DNA of 28,707 nucleotides from JANNSW01 sp031431235. GTDB taxonomy: Bacteria > Pseudomonadota > Alphaproteobacteria > Rhizobiales > Hyphomicrobiaceae. Location: NCBI GenBank assembly GCA_031431235.1, contig JANPDA010000340.1, forward strand, positions 1-28,707. The letters run 5' to 3'. Below the pieces are notes generated by a model. That model did no database searches and had not been told where the DNA came from. It saw nothing but the letters and a program-made list of their open reading frames with translations. The translations under genes and the position numbers were made by a program. This document shows, in pieces, positions 1-8,151 of this stretch. Each line of letters opens with the position of its first letter. Within the stretch, counting starts at the first letter, position 1.

Positions 1-805
1 ACCCCAACACATTCGCCATCGAGTACAGCCCCGCACCCTTGTCCTTCGCCCACAGTGCCGCTTTGACGGCGCCGCGCGCGAAGATCGAGCGGTCGGTGGC
101 TTTGTGGGTGATTTCCACGCGCTCGTGCTCGCCCGCGAAGATGACGGTGTGCTCGCCCACGACGTTGCCGCCGCGCAGTGCGGCAAAGCCGATCTGACCT
201 CGCCCCCGCACGCCGGTCTGGCCGTGCCGGGCGAACATGCCCTTCGCACCCAGGTCGACGCCGCGACCCTCGGCCGCTGCGTGGCCGAGCATCAGCGCGG
301 TGCCCGATGGCGCATCCACCTTCATCTTGTGGTGCATCTCGACGATCTCGATATCGAAATCCTCATCCAGCGCCGCCGCGATCTTCCTCGTCAACGCCAC
401 CAGCAGATTGACGCCGAGGCTCATGTTGCCGGCCTTGACGATGCGCGCCCCTCGCGCCGCCGCGCCTGCGATCTCGGCGTCGTCGGCCGCCGACAATCCG
501 GTGGTGCCGATCACGTGCACGAGACCCTTCTCCGCCGCGAGTCTGGCGCAGGCAATCGTTGCATCGGGAGCGGTGAAATCGAGCACGGCGTCCGCGCGAG
601 CGAGCGCCGCTTTCAGGTCATCCGAGATCGGAACCGTCAGTTTGCCGACGCCCGCGAGCAGCCCCACGTCCTGCCCGATCGCGATCGAGCCCGGCCGCTC
701 GATGGCGGCCGTCACGACGGCGCCCGGCGTCTCCTTGATCGTGCGCACGAGCGCGAGGCCCATGCGCCCCGCCGCTCCGAGCACGGCGAATCTCATGTCT
801 GCCAT
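1..805 (-). CDS. dapB: 4-hydroxy-tetrahydrodipicolinate reductase, 3' end cut by window edge
   Basis: DapB reduces the DapA product to tetrahydrodipicolinate with NAD(P)H in cytoplasmic lysine/diaminopimelate synthesis. The reading frame starts at the ATG read from 805 and runs off the left edge after 268 codons. The last visible residues (LYSMANVLG) match the usual C-terminus, so only a few residues should be missing. The N-terminal dinucleotide fold has VLGAAGRMG. The family signature E-M-H-H-K-M-K-V-D-A-P-S-G-T-A is present, carrying the catalytic His pair and Lys of the E. coli enzyme. A GAGGAG Shine-Dalgarno lies just upstream of the chosen ATG. A second in-frame ATG follows three codons later. 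The family assignment is firm. Confidence 0.95.
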   Translation of the reverse strand, partial: MADMRFAVLGAAGRMGLALVRTIKETPGAVVTAAIERPGSIAIGQDVGLLAGVGKLTVPISDDLKAALARADAVLDFTAPDATIACARLAAEKGLVHVIGTTGLSAADDAEIAGAAARGARIVKAGNMSLGVNLLVALTRKIAAALDEDFDIEIVEMHHKMKVDAPSGTALMLGHAAAEGRGVDLGAKGMFARHGQTGVRGRGQIGFAALRGGNVVGEHTVIFAGEHERVEITHKATDRSIFARGAVKAALWAKDKGAGLYSMANVLG

Positions 806-932
806 GGTGAGCTCCTCATGTACTACCGCCCTCTATCGCAGCCCAACCTCACGGTGCAAGCGGCTTGTTCCTGCCGCAACTGCGCGCCATAGACTGCCCA
901 GCGATCGATCGGCCTGCGATTGAAGGCTTTCC

Positions 933-1523
933 ATGCGTGCCCTGCCCCTCATTGCCATCGCGCTGGCCTTGCTGCCCTCACCCTGCGCGGCCGGCGGCGT
1001 GAAGAGCGTCTACACCACGATCGACCTCGCCAGATGCAAGATCGCCGCGACCGGAGAGACCTTCACCACCTGGGGCTGCCCAGGAACCGAGAACGGCTTC
1101 GATCTCGTCATCTCCGAGGACAACAGGCGTTTCCTCGTCAGCTTCGGCAAGCCCGCCAAGGAAAGTCGCGCCTCGACACAGAAGCTGAAGGCCTTCAACT
1201 CTCTGTTCGAAAGCAAGGACGCCAACGCGACCGTCGAATGGCGGCTCGAGCGCAAGGGCACCCGCTGGGTTCCGTTCGCGACCATCCTGCGCTACTACAC
1301 CCAGAGCGATGCGAGCGAACAGGCGCTCGAGGGCCAGGTGCTGGTCGTTTCCAAGGTCGGGGGCGGCGACGGCGGCGATTCGTGCCATGTCGCCTATGTG
1401 GACGCCCTCGCCAACGCAGATGGCAACGAGATTGCCGTGCGCGCCGCCGACCAGCTCGCCGCCGCTTTCGACTGCCGCAAGGAGCCCGTCGTGATCGGCA
1501 AGGCCGGCAAGAGCCCCATGTAG
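933..1523 (+). CDS. Small secreted protein of unknown function
   Basis: This is a 196-residue protein that I do not recognise. Residues 1-20 form a clear Sec signal peptide: Arg at position 2, a hydrophobic core (LPLIAIALALL) and a small-residue cleavage region (CAAGG). The predicted mature part has four cysteines, in ARCKI, WGCPG, DSCHV and FDCRK, which could make two disulfides in the periplasm. There is no lipobox and no later membrane segment. The start is preceded by GAAGG at suitable spacing. It is transcribed away from dapB across a gap of about 127 bp that should hold both promoters. No function is inferred. Confidence 0.75.
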   Translation: MRALPLIAIALALLPSPCAAGGVKSVYTTIDLARCKIAATGETFTTWGCPGTENGFDLVISEDNRRFLVSFGKPAKESRASTQKLKAFNSLFESKDANATVEWRLERKGTRWVPFATILRYYTQSDASEQALEGQVLVVSKVGGGDGGDSCHVAYVDALANADGNEIAVRAADQLAAAFDCRKEPVVIGKAGKSPM

Positions 1524-1577
1524 CGCAGGGGAGAGCGCCCAGGCACGCATTGCAGGATCGACCGGGAAGGATTGATC

Positions 1578-1625
1578 ATGGTCCCAGTCGAGCCGTTTGC
1601 CTCACCCGATCGGAGCCACCAATGA
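1578..1625 (+). CDS. Possible 15-codon upstream ORF coupled to the flavoprotein start
   Basis: A short ORF begins at ATG 1578 with a good Shine-Dalgarno (GGGAAGGA) and ends at TGA 1623-1625, overlapping the ATG of the downstream flavoprotein (1622) as ATGA. The arrangement allows translational coupling. The downstream gene also has its own GGAG at 1612-1615. A 15-codon ORF can arise by chance, so expression is only a possibility. Confidence 0.3.
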   Translation: MVPVEPFASPDRSHQ

Positions 1626-3583
1626 CGGCCTTCCCGCATCTCCTCTCGCCGCTCCAGGTCGGTGCCAAGACGATCCGCAATCGCGTGCTCGTGACGGGTC
1701 ATGTGCCGGGGCTCGCCAAGAGCAACCTGCCGACGGACGAGTGGGTCGCCTATCACCGGGCGCGGGCAAAGGGTGGCGCCGGCCTGCAACTCACCGGCGC
1801 GACGCCGATCCACCGCACCGGCGGTCTCGATTCCTCGCTGTGCCTGCAAAACGTGGACGACTCGATCATCCCCGGCTATCGCAAGCTCGCCGCCGCCGTG
1901 CACGCCGAGGGCGGGACCTTCCTCGCCCAGCTCGCTCACAGCGCCCAGACCGGGCACGGCTCGGGCGTTGGCGCACCGATGTGGGCGCCGTCCCCGGTCG
2001 CCTCCGATCTGGTGCGCGAGATCCCCCATCAGATGAGCAAGGCCGAGATCGCCGAGATCGTGGCAGCCTACGGCGCGGCCTCGCACCGGGTGAAGGAAGG
2101 CCGCCTCGACGGCGTCGAGATTCTAGGTGCCTTCGGCTTCCTTCTCGCCGCCTTCATGTCGCCCAAGACCAACCGGCGCGACGACCGCTATGGCGGCAGC
2201 CTCGACAACCGGTTGCGCTTCGCCTTCGAGGTGGTCGATGCCGTGCGCGAGGCGGTCGGGCCGGCCCTCATCGTCGGCATGCGGATCGCGGGCGACGAGA
2301 TGACCGAGGGAGGGCTCTCGGCCAGCGACATGCAGGAGATCGCCAAGCGGCTCGCGGCAGCCGGCAAGCTCGACTACCTGAACGTGATCGCAGGCACCAA
2401 CTCCGACCGGTTGATGCGATGGGAGCACTGGCCGCCGACGCCCGCGCCGCACGGCCTGTTCGTTCCCCTCGCGGCCGCCATCAAGAAGGTCGTGAGCATC
2501 CCCGTCTTCTCGACCGGCCGGATCGTCGATCCGCGCATGGCGGAAGCCTTCGTGCGCGACGGCAAGCTCGACATGGTCGGCATGACGCGCGCCCACATCG
2601 CCGACCCCGACATCGTTGCGAAGATCACGAGCGGCCGGGCCGACGAGATCCGCCCTTGCGTCGGCGCCAACATCTGCATCGACCGCGTGCAGGCGGGCGG
2701 GCCGCTGCGCTGCTTCCACAATGCCGAAGCCGGCCGCGAGCTGACCTGGGGCCCGGCCAAACCGGCCAAGCAGCCGAGGCGCGTTGCCGTGATCGGCGCC
2801 GGGCCGGCAGGGCTCGAAGCGGCCCGCGTTGCCGCCGGGCGCGGCCATCGCGTGACGGTCTACGAGCAGGGCACGGCAATCGGCGGCCAGTTGCGGCTTT
2901 GGGCAAGAGCGCCGCAGACGCGAGAATTCTCCCGCTCGCTCGACTGGTTCGAGGCTGCGCTCGCCCGTGCTCAGGTGCGGATCGAGACGGGCCGTGCGAT
3001 TGGTCCGGCGGATCTGGCCAAGCTCGAGGCCGATACCATCGTGATTGCAACGGGCGCGGCGCCGCAGCGGCCGCGAGCCTGGCCGGGGGAGGAGACGTCG
3101 GGGATGAGGATCGCCGATCCCTATGCTGTGCTGGAGGTGCCACCGTCGGGCGTCGAGCATGCGGTCGTGCGCGATGGCGGTTGGGGTCGGGCGGGCCTCT
3201 CGGCTGCCGAGCTGCTCGCCGAGATGGGGTGCCGCGTCACCATCGTCTCGGCGGAGTTCGTGATCGGCGAGAAGATTTCGCCGATCATCCGCACGCCCCT
3301 CTTCAAGCACCTGCTCGGCCACGGTGCCGAGCTGAAGGCGGCCGAGGAGGTGGTCCGGCTCGAAACGCGCACGGTCGTGCTCAGGAATGTCTACTCGGGC
3401 CGCGAGAGCCGGATCGAGGGTGTCGACCTGTTGGTCGACTGGAACGGTCCGATGATGGTCGAGGAGCTGGCCGGCGCCGCCAAGGCCGCCGGCAAGACCG
3501 TGCATGTGATCGGCGACTGTGTGTCGCCGCGCGCAATCGATGTCGCGGTCGCCGAGGGCGCGCTGGCGGGGCGCGGGATCTGA
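1622..3583 (+). CDS. FMN/FAD flavoprotein, trimethylamine dehydrogenase / N-demethylase-like
   Basis: This is a 653-residue two-part flavoprotein. Residues 1-335 are an Old Yellow Enzyme-type FMN barrel, with the RRDDRYGGS segment typical of the family. A cysteine cluster follows, then a pyridine-nucleotide-disulfide-type FAD/NAD domain whose GAGPAG loop is at about 392-397. This is the architecture of trimethylamine dehydrogenase, 2,4-dienoyl-CoA reductase and the stachydrine/N-methylproline demethylases. The [4Fe-4S] region has C346, C352 and C365, but the second cysteine of the classical CxxCxxC motif is Ala349. Oxidative N-demethylation of an N-methylated amino acid or betaine product is the most natural inference given the neighbouring amine oxidoreductases, but the substrate is unknown. 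The chosen start gives the usual short lead into FPHLLSPLQVG. Confidence 0.85.
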   Translation: MTAFPHLLSPLQVGAKTIRNRVLVTGHVPGLAKSNLPTDEWVAYHRARAKGGAGLQLTGATPIHRTGGLDSSLCLQNVDDSIIPGYRKLAAAVHAEGGTFLAQLAHSAQTGHGSGVGAPMWAPSPVASDLVREIPHQMSKAEIAEIVAAYGAASHRVKEGRLDGVEILGAFGFLLAAFMSPKTNRRDDRYGGSLDNRLRFAFEVVDAVREAVGPALIVGMRIAGDEMTEGGLSASDMQEIAKRLAAAGKLDYLNVIAGTNSDRLMRWEHWPPTPAPHGLFVPLAAAIKKVVSIPVFSTGRIVDPRMAEAFVRDGKLDMVGMTRAHIADPDIVAKITSGRADEIRPCVGANICIDRVQAGGPLRCFHNAEAGRELTWGPAKPAKQPRRVAVIGAGPAGLEAARVAAGRGHRVTVYEQGTAIGGQLRLWARAPQTREFSRSLDWFEAALARAQVRIETGRAIGPADLAKLEADTIVIATGAAPQRPRAWPGEETSGMRIADPYAVLEVPPSGVEHAVVRDGGWGRAGLSAAELLAEMGCRVTIVSAEFVIGEKISPIIRTPLFKHLLGHGAELKAAEEVVRLETRTVVLRNVYSGRESRIEGVDLLVDWNGPMMVEELAGAAKAAGKTVHVIGDCVSPRAIDVAVAEGALAGRGI

Positions 3584-3603
3584 GGCGGGGCCTCCTCTTC
3601 CAC

Positions 3604-3617
3604 TCTCCCGAGGGAGA
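3604..3617. terminator. Short inverted repeat between convergent genes
   Basis: TCTCCC-GA-GGGAGA lies between the stop of the flavoprotein (3583) and the convergent stop of the GntR gene (3632). It could end transcription from either side, but the stem is short and there is no T tract. Confidence 0.3.
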
Positions 3618-3631
3618 AGGTTGCCACAAAG

Positions 3632-4342
3632 TCAACGGCCTCTTCGCCGTCGCTCAGCTGGCGGAGCCGCGGGCGTCGTGCCTTGCTGCTGCACGAGCAG
3701 CTCGCGCCATGCCGCCAAAGTCGCCTCGCGATGGGCCGTGGCGGCGGTCGTGGCATCGACTGGCGAGCCGCGGACGAGCGCCTTCAGGATCGCCCTGTGC
3801 TCCTGCTGGGTCGCCCGCATGCGGGCAGGGGCTTCTGCGAAGATCGTGCGGGTTCGCGTTCGCCAGACGCGATCCCACAGCTCCTCGATCTCGTCCCGCA
3901 AAGTCGCATTGCTGCCCGGCGCATAGGCAAGCCGGTGGAACTCCCGGTTCAGCTCGGAGAAGCGCTGGGCGTTGCTGTCGCTGATCGCCTCGTCCATTGC
4001 CGCGTAGCGCTCGCGCAGCTGCTTGATCGCGACGGCGTCGTGCCGGCCGGCGGCGAGCGTGAGCGCCAGCACCTCGAGTTGGGTTCGCACCTCGATGATC
4101 TCGATCGCCCGCTCGAGCGGCAAGTCGGTCACGGTCGCCCCGCGGTGGCTTTCCATCGCCACGAGGCGGTCGCGATGCAGCATCCGCAGCGCCTCGCGCA
4201 CCGGCATCTCGCTGATGCCGAGACCGCGCGCGATATCAGTCAGGCGCAACCGGTCGCCCGGCTTCAACTCGCCGGCGACAATCCGCCCGCGCAGATGCTC
4301 GTAGACCCATTCGGCTTTGGTGGCGAAGTGGGGTGCAGTCAT
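3632..4342 (-). CDS. GntR-family transcriptional regulator, FCD subfamily
   Basis: This is a 236-residue regulator. The N-terminal winged helix-turn-helix (about residues 10-75) reads VYEHLRGRIVAGELKPGDRL, followed by the recognition-helix region ISEMPVREALRML, both typical of GntR proteins. The C-terminal helical FCD domain is the effector-binding part and has the expected metal-site style residues, such as NREFHRLAY. The ATG read from 4342 was chosen because it lies 4 bp after the stop of the upstream oxidoreductase gene and gives normal GntR length; an upstream in-frame extension would run into that gene. It is the last gene of a three-gene minus-strand operon and probably controls it and the divergent genes from 7095. 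The ligand is unknown. Confidence 0.9.
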   Translation of the reverse strand: MTAPHFATKAEWVYEHLRGRIVAGELKPGDRLRLTDIARGLGISEMPVREALRMLHRDRLVAMESHRGATVTDLPLERAIEIIEVRTQLEVLALTLAAGRHDAVAIKQLRERYAAMDEAISDSNAQRFSELNREFHRLAYAPGSNATLRDEIEELWDRVWRTRTRTIFAEAPARMRATQQEHRAILKALVRGSPVDATTAATAHREATLAAWRELLVQQQGTTPAAPPAERRRRGR

Positions 4343-4346
4343 CCTG

Positions 4347-5525
4347 TCACGCCGTCTTCCGGTAGCCGGCATAATAGTCGGTGGCGGCAGGAATGGCTGC
4401 CGCACCGGCATCGAACCGCGCCACGTCGAAGGGCGCGACCAATCCGGGGCGCGCGCCCGTCTCCAGCCATTCAGCCAGCAACTCGCCGAGCTTGGGTCCG
4501 AGCAGGAAGCCCCGTCCGTTGTCGCCGTTCATCTGCACTAGCCCAGGCCGGGATGTTACCGGGCCGATCGTCGGCTTGCGGTCGGGCGTCACGTCGTACA
4601 TGCCTGCCCATTGGCGCACGACCCGCAGCTGGCCGAGGATCGGCGCCTTGCTCAACATGGCCGTTGCCGTGCGGATCGCGAATTCCGGCGTCGAGGCGAG
4701 CGTGATGCCGGGCTGATCATGCTCGTCTGTCACCCCCATGACGACCTCGCCGCGCAACGTCTGATTGAGCCAGCCCTCGGTCGGGCGGTAGAAAGTGATG
4801 AGGGTATCGATCAGCGGCTTCACCGCTTCGGTCACCATGGCTTCCCGGCGCAGCGGCACGTTGGGCGGTTCCAGCCCCGCCATGTGCGAGATCGTGCTCG
4901 ACCAGGCGCCGGTGGCGTTGACAACCAGCGGTGCGCGGATCTCTTTGCCGTCGCCGAGCGTGACGCCTTCGATCCGGTCGCCCGACCTGAGGAGGCCAAC
5001 GACTTCGGTCTGCTCGTGCAGATCGACACCCCGGCTGAGAACCGCGCGGCGGTAGGCGAACAGCACGGCATCATGATGCGCGGCGGCGTCGCGATGATAG
5101 AGCGAGCCGCGCGGGCGCACACCGCCCTCGAGCACCGGCATGCGGCGGATCGATTCCGCGCCGCCGATCAGCTCGGTCTTCAGGCCGATTTCCTCGCGCA
5201 GCATCCGGTCGACGCCCGCCATCACCTCCATCTCGTCCTCGTCGTAGAGCACCAGCGCGTAACCCGCACGCCAGAACAGGGTATTGGCGCCGAGCTCGGC
5301 TGAGAGGCCGGCGTGCTTGCGTTGGCAGGCGAGCGAGAGCCTTGCCAATTCGGGTGTCAGCTGGATTGCGCGCACGCGCCCGACATTGCGGCTGGAGGCG
5401 CCCGCACCCAGATGGCGGCGCTCGATCAGCGCAATTCGGCGGCGGCGCAATTGCTGCAGCTCGAACGCGAGCGCGAGTCCGAAGATGCCCCCGCCGACGA
5501 TGACGACATCTGCTGCGCTCTTCAT
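4347..5525 (-). CDS. FAD-dependent amine/amino-acid oxidoreductase, sarcosine oxidase beta-like
   Basis: This is a 392-residue DAO-superfamily protein. It has an N-terminal FAD-binding loop (VIVGGGIFGLALAFEL) and a C-terminal segment NGDNGRGFLLGPKLGELLAEW, like the beta subunits of sarcosine oxidase, opine oxidases and D-hydroxyproline dehydrogenase. In those heteromeric enzymes the beta subunit oxidises a secondary or D-amino acid, and electrons pass to the alpha and iron-sulfur parts. The start codon (read from 5525) overlaps the stop of the upstream alpha-like gene by ATGA, which implies translational coupling and a shared complex. The GntR regulator follows 4 bp after its stop. The substrate cannot be read from the sequence. 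Confidence 0.87.
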   Translation of the reverse strand: MKSAADVVIVGGGIFGLALAFELQQLRRRRIALIERRHLGAGASSRNVGRVRAIQLTPELARLSLACQRKHAGLSAELGANTLFWRAGYALVLYDEDEMEVMAGVDRMLREEIGLKTELIGGAESIRRMPVLEGGVRPRGSLYHRDAAAHHDAVLFAYRRAVLSRGVDLHEQTEVVGLLRSGDRIEGVTLGDGKEIRAPLVVNATGAWSSTISHMAGLEPPNVPLRREAMVTEAVKPLIDTLITFYRPTEGWLNQTLRGEVVMGVTDEHDQPGITLASTPEFAIRTATAMLSKAPILGQLRVVRQWAGMYDVTPDRKPTIGPVTSRPGLVQMNGDNGRGFLLGPKLGELLAEWLETGARPGLVAPFDVARFDAGAAAIPAATDYYAGYRKTA

Positions 5526-7009
5526 GGTAGGGAGTCCGCCAACTCCGCAAGCGGGATCGGCCGCACGAAGGGCCGTTGCGTCGGCAGCGCGACGCGTTTT
5601 CCCTGGCGGGCGAGGCACGCAGCGATCTCGGCGTGGCAGAGTTTGCCTTGGCAGGGTCCGGTTGCGGCTCCAGTGCGCCGTTTCAACAGCTCGATGTCGT
5701 CGAAGCCATCGGCTATGGCGCGGTCGAGGTCCTTGGCGCGGACGTCCTCGCAGGGGCAAATGATGGTCGCGGGATCGGGCGGCGGACCGAGCAGGCGTGC
5801 ACCATCGTCCGACCGCCAGCCTTCCTCCCCAGCCAACCATGCAGGTGCCGCCGTGCTGATCTCGTGACGTTGAGCAATCGACCCGGCGACACTCCCCACG
5901 GCGAACAGCGGAACGGCACTCTCGCCGACCGGCCTGACCACCGGTGGGGAGCCGCTCACATCGGCGTGCAGACCTGCCTGCAGCAGCAATTCGTAGGTCG
6001 GCTGGAGGTAGCAGGAGACGAGCAGGTCGCAGGGTTTGCGACCGCCGCCGGCGAAGTCGACCGAGCGGATGTGGCGGCTCCCCGTCGCACGCTCCGGGAT
6101 GGTGTTGGCCTGCCAGGCGAAGTCAAGACCATGGCGCTCCGCGGTGCGGCGCAGGCTCGCGACCTCAGGCCCGGGCCCGATCACGCCGATCACCCGATAG
6201 CCCGGGATAGCGCTTGCTGCTGCAAGCCGGACGAATGCCGCAGCCCCGATGATGCCGGGAACGTCGTTGCCGGCGAAGGCGGGCAGCTTGTCGATAGCCC
6301 CGGTTGCAACCACCAGGCGCTCGAAAGAAATGACGATTGGGCCGTCGGCGCCGACGGCGAGCGCGCGCCGTGGGCTTTCGTAGAGCCCGGCCACGAGCGT
6401 ATGCGTCAACAAACGGGCGCCCGCTTCGCGCGCCTTACTCTCGGCCTCGGCGACCTGCGGGACGGCGGCATGCGCGAGGGCGGCGCGGCCACCGAGCGGG
6501 CCAGCTTCGCACAGCAGCACGTCTTGTCCAAGACTTGCGAGCACGCCAGCAGCTTCGAGGCCCGTCAGGCCGCCGCCTGCGACCAGCGTCTGGCACGTCT
6601 CCTCGCGCCGGCGACCGCGCGCCGGCTGGGGCTTGGTGCTCGGCCGGGGTGCGGCGGAAAGGCTCCGCAATCGCTCGACGAAGGTTTGGCGCAACGCCTC
6701 GGGCAGCACGACCTCGTGGAACCACGGCGAGAAACGCTCCGCCAGCCAGCCCACCGGCCGCAGCAGATCGATCCCGCCCGGCAGCGCTGCGCTTCCTGCC
6801 GGCAGCATGCAAGCGAGACGCGGTCCTTGCGGCGTCGCGATCCGGCACTGCTGACACCAGCCGGCATGGCAGAAGCCGCCCCGCGGCCGGTGAAAGCGAA
6901 AGCTACGCGTGATCGCCATGCGCCCGCTAGCGGCCGCTTCGCCGGCCACGCTGCGGCCGATTTCGGCAATCCGGGCCTGCGTTGTGCCCTCGTCCCTCGC
7001 CGTTGCCAT
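5522..7009 (-). CDS. Fused [2Fe-2S]/NAD(P)-FAD/BFD oxidoreductase, sarcosine oxidase alpha/HcnAB-like
   Basis: This is a 495-residue fusion protein. The N-terminal ferredoxin-like part has ITRSFRFHRPRGGFC and cysteines C47, C52, C55 and C67 for a [2Fe-2S] cluster. The centre is an FAD/NAD(P) domain (VAGGGLTGLEAAGVLASLG). The C-terminus is a BFD-like domain with C418, C420, C453 and C458 (CPCEDV and GPCQGKLC). The same modules are separate subunits in hydroxyproline dehydrogenase, opine oxidases and HCN synthase; here they are joined, and the GcvT-like tail of true SoxA is absent. Two starts are possible. The ATG read from 7009 has GGTGG about 9 nt upstream and is preferred; the ATG at 7018 has that site abutting it. 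First gene of the operon with the beta-like gene and GntR. Confidence 0.85.
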   Translation of the reverse strand: MATARDEGTTQARIAEIGRSVAGEAAASGRMAITRSFRFHRPRGGFCHAGWCQQCRIATPQGPRLACMLPAGSAALPGGIDLLRPVGWLAERFSPWFHEVVLPEALRQTFVERLRSLSAAPRPSTKPQPARGRRREETCQTLVAGGGLTGLEAAGVLASLGQDVLLCEAGPLGGRAALAHAAVPQVAEAESKAREAGARLLTHTLVAGLYESPRRALAVGADGPIVISFERLVVATGAIDKLPAFAGNDVPGIIGAAAFVRLAAASAIPGYRVIGVIGPGPEVASLRRTAERHGLDFAWQANTIPERATGSRHIRSVDFAGGGRKPCDLLVSCYLQPTYELLLQAGLHADVSGSPPVVRPVGESAVPLFAVGSVAGSIAQRHEISTAAPAWLAGEEGWRSDDGARLLGPPPDPATIICPCEDVRAKDLDRAIADGFDDIELLKRRTGAATGPCQGKLCHAEIAACLARQGKRVALPTQRPFVRPIPLAELADSLP

Positions 7010-7018
7010 GACTGCCAT

Positions 7019-7094
7019 CCACCATTTGATATTTGATACGATCCTAGTTCAATGCTAGGGAGGAGGCAACGAAAAGCATCGCGCGGAGGACGCA
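7019..7094. promoter_or_regulatory. Divergent promoter region with a palindrome and a direct repeat
   Basis: This 76-bp gap separates the divergent alpha-like operon and the M29-like gene. It has a 5-bp inverted repeat, CCTAG (7043-7047) and CTAGG (7055-7059), around a 7-bp spacer. Nearby is a TTTGATA direct repeat within ATTTGATATTTGATACG (7024-7040). Being AT-richer than the surroundings, it is the natural place for the GntR regulator of the operon to bind, but that is inference. A GGAGGA site at 7085-7090 serves the plus-strand gene. Confidence 0.5.
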
Positions 7095-8066
7095 ATGACC
7101 ACACTCATCGAGGTCGCGCGCACGGCGCACAAGGTCATTACCGACTGCATGGGCGTGAAGCCGGGCGAGAGCGTTCTCATCGTCGTCGATGATCGCACCA
7201 GCCCGTCGATCTGGCAGGCGCTCGCGGCACAGACCTACGCCGTCGGGGGCGATCCGGTCGTCGCCATGATGACGCCGCGTGCGAGGAGCGGCACCGAGCC
7301 GCCCGCGCCGATCGCGGCGGCAATGACCAAAGCGAACGTGGTGATCGCGGCGGCGAGCCGGTCGATGTACCACATCGAGGCCAAGAACCAGGCCAAGCTC
7401 GCGGGCGCCCGCGGCGTCTTCAACGCGCCATTCAACGAGGATGGCTGGATCAACGGCGCCATGACGGCGGATTTCGTGGCGATCCGCGCGCTGGCCGAGC
7501 GCCTTCGGGACCGGCTCGCCAAGGGCAGGATCGTACACTTGACCTCGCCTGCGGGCACGGATGTAAAGGTCGTGGTCGAGGGCAGGAAACCCGTCGGCTG
7601 GCTGACCGGCATCTGTCGTAACCCAGGTGAGACCTCGGCGTTCCCGGGTGGCGAGGTGTCCTTTCCCCCACTCGAAGGCCACAGCGAGGGAACAATCGTC
7701 TTCGAGCACATCATGACTGACCTCGGCCGGCTTGCGAGGCCCGTCGTGCTCGAAGTCAATGCAGGTCTCGTCACGGCGATCGATGGCGGCGCGGAGGCGC
7801 GCGCGCTCGAAGCCTATATCGAGGGGATCGTGAATGCCCGCAACATCGCCGAGCTCGGCATCGGACTCAATCCGAAATCGCGCCTGTCCGGCGAGATCAC
7901 CGAAGTGAAGAAGAAGCTCGGCACGGCCCATATGGCGATCGGGGATTCGGCCGCCGGCTATGGTGGCGCGGTGGTCTCGGAGGTTCATCTCGACGGCATG
8001 ATCATGGATGCGCACATCACGCTCGACGGCGAGGTGATCGTCGCGGACGGCAAGGTGCTGGTGTGA
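7095..8066 (+). CDS. M29 aminopeptidase / NicX-like metalloprotein
   Basis: This 323-residue protein resembles the family joining M29 aminopeptidases (AmpS type) with the Fe(II) enzyme NicX, 2,5-dihydroxypyridine 5,6-dioxygenase. The C-terminal metal-site pattern is visible: a Glu region (SGEITEVKK), H279 in GTAHMAIGDSAAGYGG, then H298-L-D300. The corresponding His and His-x-Asp residues bind metal in both branches. Sequence alone does not settle whether it hydrolyses an amide or peptide or opens a ring. It starts the plus-strand catabolic series, with a good Shine-Dalgarno (GGAGGA). The presence of amine oxidoreductases, an aminotransferase and an aldehyde dehydrogenase suggests breakdown of a nitrogen compound. 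Confidence 0.75.
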   Translation: MTTLIEVARTAHKVITDCMGVKPGESVLIVVDDRTSPSIWQALAAQTYAVGGDPVVAMMTPRARSGTEPPAPIAAAMTKANVVIAAASRSMYHIEAKNQAKLAGARGVFNAPFNEDGWINGAMTADFVAIRALAERLRDRLAKGRIVHLTSPAGTDVKVVVEGRKPVGWLTGICRNPGETSAFPGGEVSFPPLEGHSEGTIVFEHIMTDLGRLARPVVLEVNAGLVTAIDGGAEARALEAYIEGIVNARNIAELGIGLNPKSRLSGEITEVKKKLGTAHMAIGDSAAGYGGAVVSEVHLDGMIMDAHITLDGEVIVADGKVLV

Positions 8067-8125
8067 CGCCAAGTCGTGAAGTCGCCAGGTCGCCAAGTCG
8101 AGTCACAGGACCTGGCGGCTTGGCG
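8067..8125. repeat. Imperfect long hairpin with internal direct repeats
   Basis: Immediately after the M29-like stop codon lies GTCGCCAGGTC (8081-8091), complementary in 10 of 11 positions to GACCTGGCGGC (8109-8119). An outer arm CGCCAAG (8067-8073) is complementary to CTTGGCG (8119-8125). CGCCAAGTCG also occurs twice as a direct repeat (8067-8076 and 8091-8100). It could act as an intercistronic stem-loop or a remnant repeat. There is no T tract, so termination is doubtful. Confidence 0.5.
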
Positions 8126-8151
8126 GCTGCACGAATTCACGGGATGAGATC

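Noticed and set aside
104..923. Plus-strand open frames of 228-262 codons
   Set aside because: They lie antisense to the clear dapB frame and have biased, Arg/Ala/Ser-rich composition typical of GC-rich shadow frames.
920..1621. Possible long N-terminal extension of the TMADH-like protein
   Set aside because: The frame is open by chance; the region encodes the secreted protein in another frame, and the extension has shadow-like Arg-rich composition.
1597..3984. 795-codon plus-strand frame
   Set aside because: It is a frame-shifted shadow of the flavoprotein with Arg/Pro-rich low-information sequence and no domain.
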